DNA of 37,411 nt from DAOOVD01 sp035369845 (GCA_035369845.1 DAOOVD010000023.1:1-37411), one strand, 5' to 3'; positions 24,029-33,032 are shown, numbered from the stretch's first letter. The notes: a model not told the origin generated them from the sequence alone. Numbers and translations are program-made.

Positions 24029-26737
24029 ATGAAATACGAACAACACTGGTATTCTCTGAACATTGACGAAACCTGCCTGAAGCTTGGGACCCACCCGGAG
24101 CGGGGGCTAGATAATAATGAGGCTGCCGGCCGTTTAAAAAATTTCGGTCCCAATGCCCTTCAGGAAAAGCCCCCGCGCAGCCTTTTATCCATGTTTATCG
24201 CCCAGGTTAAGGAAACCCTGGTTTTGATCCTGATTGCCGCGGCCGTTATATCGGGTTTTCTTGGCGAGTGGGAGGACTCCCTTGTTATCATTGCGATCGT
24301 GATTCTAAACGCAGCAATTGGAATATTTCAGGAAAACAAGGCGGAAAACGCGCTTAAAGCTTTAAAGGATATGACCAAGCCTTTTGCCAAAGTAGTCAGG
24401 GGTGAGAAAGTCTTGCAGGTCAACGCCGAGGAAGTGGTCCCCGGCGACCTCATACTGGTAGAGGCAGGCGACCTGATCCCGGCCGACGCAAGGTTAATTG
24501 AAGCAGCCTCGCTGCAGGCCGACGAATCCGCCCTGACCGGCGAATCTTTGCCGGTGGAAAAAGAGACCGGCGTGATAAAAACCGAACAGGTATCTGTAGG
24601 AGATCGCAAAAACATGCTCTTTATGGGTACAACCGCAACCGGCGGACGCGGCAAAGCCGTTGTGGTGGCGACAGGTATGAAAACCCAACTGGGCCGTATC
24701 GCCCAACTGCTTGATGAGGCAGTTCAGGAATCCACCCCCCTGCAGCAGCGGCTGGAAAAGATGGGAAAAACACTGGGTATGGTCGCCTTGGCCATTGTGG
24801 CGCTGGTATTTTTCCTGGGATTGTGGCGCAGAGAAAATTTACTGGACATGTTCATGATTGCCATCAGCCTTGCTGTGGCAGTAGTCCCTGAAGGTCTGCC
24901 TGCAGTGGTAACCATTGTCCTGGCTCTCGGCGTGACCAGAATGAGCCGCCGCAAGGCTATTGTCAGAAAACTGCCGGCAGTGGAAACACTCGGCACAGCC
25001 ACTGTAATCTGCTCTGACAAAACAGGCACCCTTACAAAAAATGAAATGACCGTGACAAGAATTTACGTTGCGGACAAATTATATGAAGTCACCGGAAGCG
25101 GCTACGTTCCCGAAGGAAAAATCCTGGATCGGGGCGGAAATGAGGTTTCGCTTGTAAGCGATGAAAACCTGGAACTGATTGTTACCGGCGGTTTGTTAAA
25201 CAACAATGCGGAGTTGGAGGACGACGGAAAGAGCTATCGCGTGGTTGGAGACCCCACTGAAGGCGCTTTGGTGGTCGTTGCGGCCAAAACAGGCTTGTCG
25301 AGAAAGGCAGCCGGCAAAACAAATCCCCGGCTGGCCGAGATTCCCTTTGATTCGATCCGTAAAATGATGACAACCTTCCACCGCATGGACGGATTTGTCC
25401 GGTCTTTTACCAAGGGGGCGCCAGATGTGCTCTTAAGGCGCTGCACCAGTGTATTGACACAAAACGGGACTGCCGGCCTCAATGAGGAAACCCGGAACAA
25501 CCTCATGAAAGTAAATTCTGAATTGGCGTCACAAGGACAGCGTGTACTGGCTCTGGCCACCCGCCTTTGGCCCGAAATACCGGACAGCCTTTTGCCGGAG
25601 ACGGCAGAGCAGGACCTGACGTTTGTCGGCTTCTTTGCCATCATGGATCCCCCCCGCACCGAGGCCAAAGAGGCGGTGGCACGGTGCCGCAGGGCAGGAA
25701 TCCGTACTGTAATGATAACCGGTGACCATCCGGAGACCGCCAAAACCATCGCAAGGGAACTGGGCATACTGCAGCCGGGCGACGACAGCCTGACAGGCGA
25801 ACAGCTTGACCAAATGAGCGAAGATGAGTTGAGACAGGCGGCAAACCGCGTTACTGTCTACGCCAGGGTATCCCCCGAACACAAACTGCGCATCGTTGAA
25901 GCATTGAAGCATCACGGTCATATTGTAGCCATGACAGGTGACGGCGTTAACGACGCCCCGGCCCTCAAACGGGCCGATATCGGGGCATCCATGGGCATCA
26001 GTGGAACCGAGGTGGCAAAGGAAGCCTCGGACATGGTCCTTCAGGATGATAATTTTGTTACAATTGTAAAGGCGGTGGAAGAAGGGCGAACCATATACAA
26101 CAATATCCGCAGCTCCATACAGTACCTTCTTTCCTGCAATACCGGAGAAATTGTTGCAATTCTTTCGTCGCTGCTGTTTGGACTGGGCAGCCCCTTAAAC
26201 CCTATCCAGATCCTGTGGCTCAACCTGGTTACCGATGGGCCGCCCGCACTGGCTCTGGGGCTGGAGCCTCATAAAAAAGGAATTATGAATAAGCCGCCCC
26301 GCAAGCCCAAGGAAAGTTTATTCTCCGGAGGCGTGGGTGTAAAAATAATATGGCAGGGCGCCATGATCGGACTGCTGTCCCTTACCGCTTACTGGGTGGC
26401 TCTCCGTTGGGGCCGAACCCTCGAAGAAGCCCGCACCATGACTTTCGTAACGATGTCACTGTCACAATTGGTGCATTCGTTTAACGTAAGGAGCATCGAG
26501 CATTCCCTCTTTGCAATAGGGCCCGGCACGAACCGGAGTTTGATTTTTGCGCTCGCAGTTTCATTGATGGCGCTGTCAATAGTAATATTCGTGCCATTTC
26601 TCAGAGGTATTTTTGAAACAGTTATACTCCGCCCTTCGGACTGGGCGGTTGTTCTCGGTTTAAGCGTTATGCCGCTGGTGTTGGTTGAAATAAGCAAACA
26701 GGTTCGCAGACAAGTCCCGGTTTCCGGGGAGGTTTAA
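24029..26737 (+). CDS. P-type Ca2+-transporting ATPase (type IIA)
   Basis: A 902-residue cation pump of the SERCA-like P2A class, exporting Ca2+ at the cost of ATP. The N-terminal cation ATPase segment is followed by the actuator TGES, the phosphorylation site SDKTGTLTKNEMT (D330), the nucleotide-binding FTKGAPDVLL and the hinge TGDGVNDAPALKRADIG. Calcium ligands typical of the class are in M4 (PEGLPA), M5 (NTGE) and M6 (NLVTDGPPA). The C-terminal domain is complete. ATG follows GGAGGG. Monocistronic; it may protect against calcium stress or help spore calcium handling. Confidence 0.94.
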   Translation: MKYEQHWYSLNIDETCLKLGTHPERGLDNNEAAGRLKNFGPNALQEKPPRSLLSMFIAQVKETLVLILIAAAVISGFLGEWEDSLVIIAIVILNAAIGIFQENKAENALKALKDMTKPFAKVVRGEKVLQVNAEEVVPGDLILVEAGDLIPADARLIEAASLQADESALTGESLPVEKETGVIKTEQVSVGDRKNMLFMGTTATGGRGKAVVVATGMKTQLGRIAQLLDEAVQESTPLQQRLEKMGKTLGMVALAIVALVFFLGLWRRENLLDMFMIAISLAVAVVPEGLPAVVTIVLALGVTRMSRRKAIVRKLPAVETLGTATVICSDKTGTLTKNEMTVTRIYVADKLYEVTGSGYVPEGKILDRGGNEVSLVSDENLELIVTGGLLNNNAELEDDGKSYRVVGDPTEGALVVVAAKTGLSRKAAGKTNPRLAEIPFDSIRKMMTTFHRMDGFVRSFTKGAPDVLLRRCTSVLTQNGTAGLNEETRNNLMKVNSELASQGQRVLALATRLWPEIPDSLLPETAEQDLTFVGFFAIMDPPRTEAKEAVARCRRAGIRTVMITGDHPETAKTIARELGILQPGDDSLTGEQLDQMSEDELRQAANRVTVYARVSPEHKLRIVEALKHHGHIVAMTGDGVNDAPALKRADIGASMGISGTEVAKEASDMVLQDDNFVTIVKAVEEGRTIYNNIRSSIQYLLSCNTGEIVAILSSLLFGLGSPLNPIQILWLNLVTDGPPALALGLEPHKKGIMNKPPRKPKESLFSGGVGVKIIWQGAMIGLLSLTAYWVALRWGRTLEEARTMTFVTMSLSQLVHSFNVRSIEHSLFAIGPGTNRSLIFALAVSLMALSIVIFVPFLRGIFETVILRPSDWAVVLGLSVMPLVLVEISKQVRRQVPVSGEV

Positions 26738-26776
26738 AACTCTCAAGGCAAGGGTCTAACACAAATCAAGGGTATA

Positions 26777-26809
26777 AAAAGTCGTTGGAGACAATCCCCA
26801 ACCACTTTT
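26777..26809 (+). terminator. Terminator candidate after Ca-ATPase
   Basis: AAAAGT-C-GTTGG (26777-26788) pairs with CCAAC-C-ACTTTT (26798-26809) with one internal mismatch and a 9-nt loop, 40 bp beyond the ATPase stop. The A/T arms could serve as U tract. Confidence 0.5.
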
Positions 26810-26946
26810 GCCGCCTGACCGATTTCCAGCCGGCGCACCATCGCCCGAATAGTTGCGGACTTGTTGTCAGCAGCAAGAGCTTGACAAAAATGATCGGGTG
26901 CCGACCACTTTTCCCTGTCGAGGCGACTCATACCGTTATATGTGTT

Positions 26947-27525
26947 TCAACAGATCCGCTTTAGAAGACAGGCCATGTTCCTGCCGAGGGTTTGAAAAGT
27001 CTCCACGCCCTCCTGATCTTTCAGCACGTCCCCGGGCTCCATGCCGATACCTGTGTTCCAGTAGTTGGAACAGGGGATTATCATCTGGGATATGCCGAAA
27101 AAGAAATTCACCGCGGAGTAGGCGAAGGTGGCCCCCGCGCGGCGCACCGAAATCACCGCCGCACCAGCCTTTCCCTTGAGCATGTCGTCGTTGGCCTTGG
27201 CAACCATGCCGCACCGGTCAATGAAGGCTTTGACCTCGGTGGAAACGTTGCTGAAGTACACCGGCGACCCGATCAGGATACCGTCGGCAGCCAGCGCCTT
27301 TTCAATGAAATGGTTCATTTCGTCATCTTCCCGGGCGCATCGTTTGTCCTTCGTCTCATGGCATCTGAAGCACGCCCTGCACCCCGCCAGCATCTTTCCG
27401 CCCAACTGAACCATCTCACCCTCGATACCCTCTTTACCCATAACCTCCAAAACCGTCCGAAGCGAGTGGAAAGTATTGCCCCGGGGACGGGGACTCCCGT
27501 TAAAAGCAACTACTTTAATCGTCAT
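26947..27525 (-). CDS. Iron-sulfur flavoprotein-like NADPH-dependent FMN reductase
   Basis: A 192-residue flavodoxin-fold protein. The FMN phosphate loop is NGSPRPRGNT (9-18), and a cysteine set C49, C52, C55, C63 (Cx2Cx2Cx7C) matches the compact 4Fe-4S motif of iron-sulfur flavoproteins. GSPVYFSNVSTEVKAFIDR is the conserved flavin-binding segment. Such proteins act in electron transfer or oxygen and quinone reduction in anaerobes. ATG start follows AGGGGG. Convergent with the ATPase gene, monocistronic. Confidence 0.87.
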   Translation of the reverse strand: MTIKVVAFNGSPRPRGNTFHSLRTVLEVMGKEGIEGEMVQLGGKMLAGCRACFRCHETKDKRCAREDDEMNHFIEKALAADGILIGSPVYFSNVSTEVKAFIDRCGMVAKANDDMLKGKAGAAVISVRRAGATFAYSAVNFFFGISQMIIPCSNYWNTGIGMEPGDVLKDQEGVETFQTLGRNMACLLKRIC

Positions 27526-27823
27526 TGTCAGTTCCCCCTTGCCAAAAAAATTTTTTATTCCGCCTTACGGCCCGATACAACTGCCACTTTCCGGCAGTCT
27601 TCAATAAAAATTATATGTTTTAAGAAGGAAAACCACAAGACAATCTGGGACGGCCGTCGAAGCCAAACCGTCTTTCCCCGCAAGTGCGGTAAGCGGAGGC
27701 ATAAGTCCAAACACAGTCTAATTGATTGAATCCCCTTTCTATGTTAGAATTCTTACTGTAATAATTCTAATCAAATAACAGATAAACGACAGGCACAAAC
27801 ACGAGTTGCGGGGAGGCAAAAGT
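27526..27823. other. Intergenic region between divergent reductase and marR
   Basis: About 300 bp without a gene. It contains short hairpins (GCCTTACGGC near 27560; GCCACTTTCCGGC near 27582) and the marR promoter-operator described separately. Nothing else is recognised. Confidence 0.5.
27722..27770 (+). promoter_or_regulatory. marR-MATE promoter with palindromic operator
   Basis: TTGATT (27722-27727), 17 bp, TAGAAT (27745-27750). The -10 box is part of a perfect 8-bp inverted repeat, TTAGAATT (27744-27751) and AATTCTAA (27763-27770), the size and symmetry expected of a MarR dimer site, so the regulator would block its own promoter. Confidence 0.7.
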
Positions 27824-28300
27824 GTGAAAACAGAGCCGGGAATAAATGCAGGTGTAGACAGGGAACTGGCCGGGGAACTGCACAAAATCCTTATAAAGCT
27901 CACCGGGCTGCATCACCAGAAGTTTCTGCGCGCCTTCCGGGCCGGTGGAAGCTGTGGTACAAAGCTAAAGAAGAACCAGGAAAAATTAATTGCCTTTCTT
28001 TTCTTCGAAGGGCAAGCGACTCCAAGTGAACTCAGCAGAAAACTCGATCTGGAGAAGGGGGGAGTTACCACACTTTTGGATTCTTTAGAGGAAGCGGGAC
28101 TTGTCAACAGAGTGGAGGCGCCCGGCGACCGGCGAAAAAATATAGTTATACTCACCGGCCGGGGAAGGGCTCATATGGAAAAGGTCATGTCCGAACACCA
28201 GGAAATACTTCTAAATATCCTGAAGAGACTCGACAGGCCGGAAGTTGAGGAATTGACGGCTAATTTGTCGAGAGCGGCAGAAATAATCGAACGACTGTGA
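27824..28300 (+). CDS. MarR-family transcriptional regulator
   Basis: A 158-residue winged-helix regulator. The HTH is ATPSELSRKLDLEKGGVTTLLD and the wing carries the family signature APGDRRKNIVILT. GTG 27824 follows GGGGAGG by seven bases. Its stop lies 14 bp before the MATE transporter ATG, so both are one operon behind the palindromic operator. It probably represses efflux until a toxic ligand binds. No cysteine clusters as in the other MarR protein of this window. Confidence 0.9.
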   Translation: MKTEPGINAGVDRELAGELHKILIKLTGLHHQKFLRAFRAGGSCGTKLKKNQEKLIAFLFFEGQATPSELSRKLDLEKGGVTTLLDSLEEAGLVNRVEAPGDRRKNIVILTGRGRAHMEKVMSEHQEILLNILKRLDRPEVEELTANLSRAAEIIERL

Positions 28301-28314
28301 AAGGAAGATGCGAT

Positions 28315-29670
28315 ATGACAGACGGACGTTCCCGGGAACTTGAGTCCGCCCCAATCGGGCGCTTGCTGTGGCGCTTTTCATGGCCGGCCATAGTGGGAAT
28401 GATGTGCAATGCCCTCTATAACGTGGTAGACCGGGCCTTCGTGGGACGCGGGGTCGGCACCCTGGCCATTGCCGCCACGACCGTGGCCTTTCCCATAATG
28501 ATAATATTACTTGCTTTATCCCTTTTGATTGGAGTAGGCGCCACCGCCCTGATTTCCATCCGGCTGGGAGAACAAAAAAAGGAAGAGGCCGAAATTGTGG
28601 CAGCCAACGCCACAGCATTGCTGATCCTGTTGCCTCTATTGTTTTCAATATTTTACTTGTTATCTTCGGAATCAGTTTTGCGGCTGTTCGGCGCCAGTAC
28701 CGAGGTTCTTCCTTACGCCCGCGATTTCACGCACATCATTATGCTGGGGTCGGTATTCGGAAGCCTCAGCATGGGAATGAACAATTTCATCCGGGCGGAA
28801 GGCAATCCCTTGATGGCCATGTCCACACAGGTGCTGGGCACCCTGATCAACATAATATTGAATTATACGTTCGTTTTTCAGCTGGGAATGGGGATCAAAG
28901 GCTCGGCTCTGGCAACCGTGCTGGGTCAGTTGTTTTCCACGGTATGGGTACTGAGCTATTATTTGACCGGCCGCAGCCTTATTAAATTGAGGCTGAGAAA
29001 CTTCCGGCCACGGCTGACGATTCTCTCAAGCATCGTTTCCATAGGTTTCGCCCCGTTTGCCATGCAACTGGCCACCTGTCTGCAACAGGTGATCCTGAAT
29101 AAATCCGTTTCGGCGCACGGCGGCGATATGGGTCTTTCCGCGGTAGGAATACTGATGAGTATCATCACGTTATTGTTCATGCCCATTCTGGGTATCAGCC
29201 AGGGCGCACAGCCGCTCATCGGATTCAATTACGGCGCCCGCCGGTTCGGCCGGGTAAAGGCGACCCTGAAAAAAGCGGCGACCGCCGCCAGTTGCGTTTC
29301 CGTTACCGGTTACCTGATTATGCACATCTGGCCGGACGAGATCGCGGGAATATTTACCAAGGGCGATATTGCCCTTACCAGAATGACCGCGGACGCGATG
29401 GGCGTGTTCTTCTGCATGGTCTTCGTGATCGGCTTTCAAATCGTATGCTCGCACTATTTCCAGGCCGTGGGCAAGGCGGTGCAGGCGGCCATACTCAGCC
29501 TGTCCCGGCAGGTCCTGCTGTTCATCCCGCTGCTGCTTATCCTCCCCCGTTTCTGGGGCATAAACGGCGTATGGAGAACGGCTCCCATTGCGGACGGTCT
29601 TTCAGTCCTGATCACAGCCGTCTTCATTGCAAACGAAATGAAGCCCTTGTCCGAAGAAACATCCACCTGA
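28315..29670 (+). CDS. MATE-family efflux transporter
   Basis: A 451-residue, twelve-helix multidrug and toxin extrusion protein driven by Na+ or H+. Recognisable are the opening IGRLLWRFSWPAIVGMM, the LGSVFGSLSMGMNNFIRAEGNP loop and the second-half counterpart GISQGAQPLIGFNYGARR, both conserved in NorM/MepA-like members. ATG 28315 follows AAAGGAAG by seven bases. Co-transcribed with the MarR gene. Confidence 0.92.
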   Translation: MTDGRSRELESAPIGRLLWRFSWPAIVGMMCNALYNVVDRAFVGRGVGTLAIAATTVAFPIMIILLALSLLIGVGATALISIRLGEQKKEEAEIVAANATALLILLPLLFSIFYLLSSESVLRLFGASTEVLPYARDFTHIIMLGSVFGSLSMGMNNFIRAEGNPLMAMSTQVLGTLINIILNYTFVFQLGMGIKGSALATVLGQLFSTVWVLSYYLTGRSLIKLRLRNFRPRLTILSSIVSIGFAPFAMQLATCLQQVILNKSVSAHGGDMGLSAVGILMSIITLLFMPILGISQGAQPLIGFNYGARRFGRVKATLKKAATAASCVSVTGYLIMHIWPDEIAGIFTKGDIALTRMTADAMGVFFCMVFVIGFQIVCSHYFQAVGKAVQAAILSLSRQVLLFIPLLLILPRFWGINGVWRTAPIADGLSVLITAVFIANEMKPLSEETST

Positions 29671-29743
29671 AACAACTTTTACCTGCGAGGGGGAGATGTT
29701 TTTATGAAGGATGGTTGAGCACAGACATGATCTGGGAACTCGT

Positions 29744-30379
29744 GTTTCAATTCCTTATAGGCAGGCTAAAAACAATACCGGATCCTCGCCGGCCAGGTGG
29801 TGGCCGGCGAAGTTTCAATTCCTTATAGGCAGGCTAAAAACTTTCTATGACTTCTACTACTCCGGCTGCTTTCGCGGGTTTCAATTCCTTATAGGCAGGC
29901 TAAAAACCCTGACCGTCGCGGAGCTGGTGGACTGGCTCCGCGAGTTTCAATTCCTTATAGGCAGGCTAAAAACCCGGACTGAGCCGGGCTTTTTCTTTTT
30001 TTTCAGAAAAGTTTCAATTCCTTATAGGCAGGCTAAAAACTTCAACCCGCCGGCAAAAAACCAGCGGGAACTGTTTTGGTTTCAATTCCTTATAGGCAGG
30101 CTAAAAACGGAAGTTAGGTAGTATGGAAATTATTACCGCGAAGGGAGGTTTCAATTCCTTATAGGCAGGCTAAAAACACGGGCTTGGGTGGTACGGCGAG
30201 CCCAAGTCCGTTGAGTTTCAATTCCTTATAGGCAGGCTAAAAACGCATGGCCGGGCCGTGTGACTCTTGCGTACTATTTCGCTTGTTTCAATTCCTTATA
30301 GGCAGGCTAAAAACCGTGAGGGTCATAGTTGCCGGTGTGGTCCCCCGTTGTTTCAATTCCTTATAGGCAGGCTAAAAAC
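29744..30379 (-). CRISPR. CRISPR array, 10 identical 30-nt repeats, 9 spacers
   Basis: Ten identical 30-bp repeats start at 29744, 29812, 29878, 29944, 30011, 30079, 30148, 30215, 30285 and 30350. Spacers are 35-40 nt. Read on the minus strand the repeat starts GTTTTTAGCC and ends in ATTGAAAC, the usual 8-nt crRNA 5' handle, so transcription runs leftwards from the cas2 side and the first spacer is 30315-30349. The repeat type is common with clostridial I-B systems and shared by type III modules. Spacers 29774-29811, 29908-29943 and 30178-30214 contain 9-bp inverted repeats. No repeat is mutated, even at the distal end, suggesting a young or actively maintained array. Confidence 0.98.
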
Positions 30380-30554
30380 CCATCATGTTGCCCAAAAAAT
30401 AAGGCCTTTTTGCTTTGGTCTGTGTGTAATTTTTAATTTTAACTTTCTTAACGATCCCGTTGCCGCAAGGTTTTTAACATCCCGAAGCTGTCGTCGTTCC
30501 CCCGGCATTTCTGCGCTACCGGTGTTCGACGACAATTTCCACTCGGCTTTCATA
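30380..30554 (-). promoter_or_regulatory. CRISPR leader with 8-bp inverted repeat
   Basis: The AT-rich stretch between cas2 and the first repeat. It holds TGTCGTCG (30489-30496) and CGACGACA (30527-30534), a perfect inverted repeat around a GC-rich 30-bp centre, and an AT-rich tract 30400-30450 next to the array where a promoter is likely. Similar repeats in other clostridial leaders, if my memory is correct, suggest a conserved spacer-integration or promoter element. Confidence 0.6.
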
Positions 30555-30818
30555 TCAAATTATATTTTCATCCCCGCCTTTCTTCAAGCCTATTATTTCC
30601 CGGGAAGAATATTTCGTCGTACGCAGGTGATAAAAAATAACCGAGTCCTCGTCTTTCCTGATAATTCTCTCCAATTCCATCTTCAACTTCTTTAAATTAG
30701 CGTCGGAAATCTCCCCTTCGAATACGGAGTTCTGTACCCAATTAAGGTACTGGCGGCACTTTTTCAGGACCTTGGCCACCCTTTTTTGGTTGACATCGTA
30801 AACCAGGATAACAAACAC
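30555..30818 (-). CDS. cas2: CRISPR-associated Cas2
   Basis: An 87-residue Cas2 with the N-terminal VILVYDVNQKRVAKVLKKC strand-helix containing the conserved aspartate D8, and the QNSVFEGEI segment of the dimer. With Cas1 it forms the integrase that inserts new spacers. GTG start without a good ribosome site. It is the last gene before the leader. Confidence 0.96.
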   Translation of the reverse strand: MFVILVYDVNQKRVAKVLKKCRQYLNWVQNSVFEGEISDANLKKLKMELERIIRKDEDSVIFYHLRTTKYSSREIIGLKKGGDENII

Positions 30819-30892
30819 GGCAGGGTCACCAGCCTTATTTATAATAACATGCCAACCGACTAATCCTTCTCGGTGGCCGGCGTCTAATTATT

Positions 30893-31891
30893 TTACCACC
30901 TGGCCACAAAGGCCTGGTATTCCTTTTCACCGATCAGGTGTTTTTCCAGTTTGTACAACTCCAAACGGATCAACCTGCGGTAAGAGACCGGCCGTCCAAT
31001 ATCCCTGTGGTTGATGGTGGTCTTCAGCTTCTCGTCCAGGTTCTCCACAAAGCATTTTCTAGCCTTTTCTTTCATCATTACACCTTCTGTATCCCGTTCG
31101 AAATCGTCTTTTGTAATCATCCTTTTCCCAAGTAGGGTAAAAATCAGCCTGTCTACTATAACCGGCTTGAATATTTCGGCTATATCCAGGTTCAGCGTAA
31201 AGCGGCGGAAATTAGTGGCATGCAGATAGCCGATGCGAGGGTCCAAGTGGGTTTTGTAGATTTCGCTGAGACAGATGGTGTACATGAGAGAGTTTCCAAA
31301 ACTAATCAGGGTGTTTAAATAATTTTTCGGCGGGCGGCGGCTGCGCTCCTGGAAGGCAAAGTCAGGGTTGCCCACTATTTTATCAAAGGCCTGATAGTAA
31401 TGCTCGCGGATATTTCCCTCCAGGGCCATCAGAACTGAGGTATCTTTGCATTCTTCTATAGGCGCAAGCAGATTTTCCACGGCATTTATTTTGCCGGCCA
31501 CATCCTTTTCCCGGTTACGGTAGTATTTTAAGACCTGTCGGATGTTTTTGGCCGCGCCACGCACAAACTCCTTCGCGATGGCCAGTCGTTTTTCTTCATC
31601 CAGGTAGTGTTCCGCCTGTCTTAAAGTCATGTAACCGGAGTTCAGGTGTTCGCGCGGGTAGAAGGAGCCCATGTAATAGCCGTGGTAATTAAAGAAGTGC
31701 AGGGTAATCTCTTTTATAGAAAGAAATTCCAGGAGCTTTTTGTTTAGGTCTACTTCGCCGAAAATCATAATCTCACCGGTATCCTCGACCGGGATGAAGC
31801 GCCTGCCTTCCTCTGTCTCGAAGTAAAGCGTGTTGTCTTTGCGGGAAAGTTCGCCATTGGAGAAAATGTAAAGGGTCTTTTTCACAATCAT
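30893..31891 (-). CDS. cas1: CRISPR-associated Cas1 integrase
   Basis: A 332-residue Cas1 of the I-B/HMARI type. The N-terminal beta domain (IFSNGELSRKDNTLYF) is followed by the helical catalytic domain with E158 (MALEGNIREHYY), H224 (GYLHATNFRRF) and E239 (DIAEIFKPV), the metal-binding triad. No reverse transcriptase domain is fused. ATG 31891 lies very close to GGGGGGTGG; a GTG two codons on has better spacing. It integrates protospacers into the array with Cas2. Confidence 0.97.
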   Translation of the reverse strand: MIVKKTLYIFSNGELSRKDNTLYFETEEGRRFIPVEDTGEIMIFGEVDLNKKLLEFLSIKEITLHFFNYHGYYMGSFYPREHLNSGYMTLRQAEHYLDEEKRLAIAKEFVRGAAKNIRQVLKYYRNREKDVAGKINAVENLLAPIEECKDTSVLMALEGNIREHYYQAFDKIVGNPDFAFQERSRRPPKNYLNTLISFGNSLMYTICLSEIYKTHLDPRIGYLHATNFRRFTLNLDIAEIFKPVIVDRLIFTLLGKRMITKDDFERDTEGVMMKEKARKCFVENLDEKLKTTINHRDIGRPVSYRRLIRLELYKLEKHLIGEKEYQAFVARW

Positions 31892-31915
31892 CCACCCCCC
31901 GCCTGATGATAAAGA

Positions 31916-32434
31916 TCAGGACCAGCAAAATTCAGCATAAGCACACTTCTTACACAAGTTTATCCTCACCGGCGCCGGCGGACCGGGCAGGTAAAGGATG
32001 CGCAGGATCTCACGGCGCACCTTGTCCAGTTCCAGTTCCGTTTGTTCGTCCAGCACCACTTCTTCTTTGCGCTTTTCCCTGGGGAAGCGCAATTCGCCCC
32101 TGGCCACGACGCCGCGCTGCTTCAACTCGCTCAGGTAGAACGCCAGCTGCATGCGGGCGCTTTTGAGGTATTTGGAGCTTTTTTTGACTTCCCCGATGAC
32201 CAGACCCTCATCTGTGGCGCGAAAAACGTCCATTTTGCTGTGGCCCACCAGCAGTTCCTTGCGCTCCCGCGGGTAGGAATAATCCTGGATGAAGCGCCCC
32301 AGGCTGACGTTGGCGTCGTCTTCGTCCGGATTGATCTGGTGGCCGATCAGCCAGACCTGCCTGGGACAGATACAGTAGTACCACACCAGGGTGCCGCTGA
32401 CGTTTATTTCCTGGTTATCCACTATAAGAACCAC
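31916..32434 (-). CDS. cas4: CRISPR-associated Cas4 exonuclease
   Basis: A 172-residue RecB-like nuclease that trims prespacers and helps choose the PAM. Iron-sulfur ligands are visible near the ends: C21/C23 in YYCICPRQ, then C161, C164 and C170. The nuclease motif is the IGEVKKSSK segment. GTG 32434 overlaps the GGGG site; GTG at codon 5 (32422) is better spaced. A Cas4 that serves DNA targets is typical of type I systems, although the neighbouring effector is Cmr. Confidence 0.95.
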   Translation of the reverse strand: MVLIVDNQEINVSGTLVWYYCICPRQVWLIGHQINPDEDDANVSLGRFIQDYSYPRERKELLVGHSKMDVFRATDEGLVIGEVKKSSKYLKSARMQLAFYLSELKQRGVVARGELRFPREKRKEEVVLDEQTELELDKVRREILRILYLPGPPAPVRINLCKKCAYAEFCWS

Positions 32435-32442
32435 CCCATGGG

Positions 32443-32808
32443 TCAGATAAAAATAACATTTTCCAGGTCCATAAAGTGCTTATCACTGGTGGCAACCCGG
32501 CAATTCAAAGTTTTTGCTGTGGCGTACACTATCGCGTCAGCCATCGGGAGTCTGTTTTTTATACTAAGTCCGGCAGCCAGCAGCGATAGGCCGGCAGTCA
32601 GTTCGACAACCATTGTATTGTTCATTTGCGCGGCGACTATGAGAGCTGTTTCCTCGCCAAGTTCCCGCAAGACTTTTTTGTACACCTCATAGATCACAAT
32701 GGAAGGGGTGACAATATCGCAGTAATCCATCAGGTATTTCGCATATTCACCGGATTTTTCCCCGTCGGTAAGGAACTCAATCCAGCCGCATGAATCAACA
32801 AGGATCAT
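32443..32808 (-). CDS. vapC: PIN-domain toxin, VapC-like
   Basis: A 121-residue PIN-domain ribonuclease with the four acidic metal ligands D5, E41, D91 and D109. Toxins of this family cut tRNA or rRNA when their antitoxin is lost. ATG overlaps the TGA stop of the AbrB-type antitoxin by 4 nt (ATGA), a typical toxin-antitoxin coupling. It ends 9 bp before cas4 on the same strand. Confidence 0.9.
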   Translation of the reverse strand: MILVDSCGWIEFLTDGEKSGEYAKYLMDYCDIVTPSIVIYEVYKKVLRELGEETALIVAAQMNNTMVVELTAGLSLLAAGLSIKNRLPMADAIVYATAKTLNCRVATSDKHFMDLENVIFI

Positions 32809-33014
32809 AACCTTTCCTCATCTTCTCTGACTCCGGAAGTATCCATCCCTTTCAAAAAGCCCCTCATTTCAGAAAGGGGCACTTCCGGCACGAGACTAAT
32901 CACCCGGCCCCTCACCACCACCTTCAGCTTTTGACCCGCCTTTAGGCCGAGCTGTTTTCTTACTTCCCGGGGGATAACGATTTGAAATTTACTGGATATG
33001 GTTACTTCTCCCAT
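32805..33014 (-). CDS. vapB: AbrB/SpoVT-type antitoxin, VapB-like
   Basis: A 69-residue antitoxin. The N-terminal SpoVT-AbrB swapped-hairpin domain is clear (GEVTISSKFQIVIPREVRKQL), the C-terminal tail (SEMRGFLKGMDT) would thread into the toxin. I choose ATG 33014, six bases after AGGTG, over upstream codons at 33023 and 33020. As in other pairs it probably represses its own promoter. Confidence 0.9.
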   Translation of the reverse strand: MGEVTISSKFQIVIPREVRKQLGLKAGQKLKVVVRGRVISLVPEVPLSEMRGFLKGMDTSGVREDEERL

Positions 33015-33032
33015 ATGCATCACCTGTTTTAC

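Noticed and set aside
26743..26931. Minus-strand open frame of 62 codons between Ca-ATPase and the reductase
   Set aside because: No ribosome binding site, no recognised family, and it overlaps a terminator candidate. It could be a gene remnant, but the sequence does not support calling it.
29711..30121. Open frame of 136 codons across the CRISPR array
   Set aside because: It is the repeat translated several times (QFLIGRLKT); an artefact of the array.
30893..31891. Possibility of a reverse transcriptase-Cas1 fusion explaining structured spacers
   Set aside because: Cas1 is 332 residues with normal ends and no RT motif; no RT gene is in the window.
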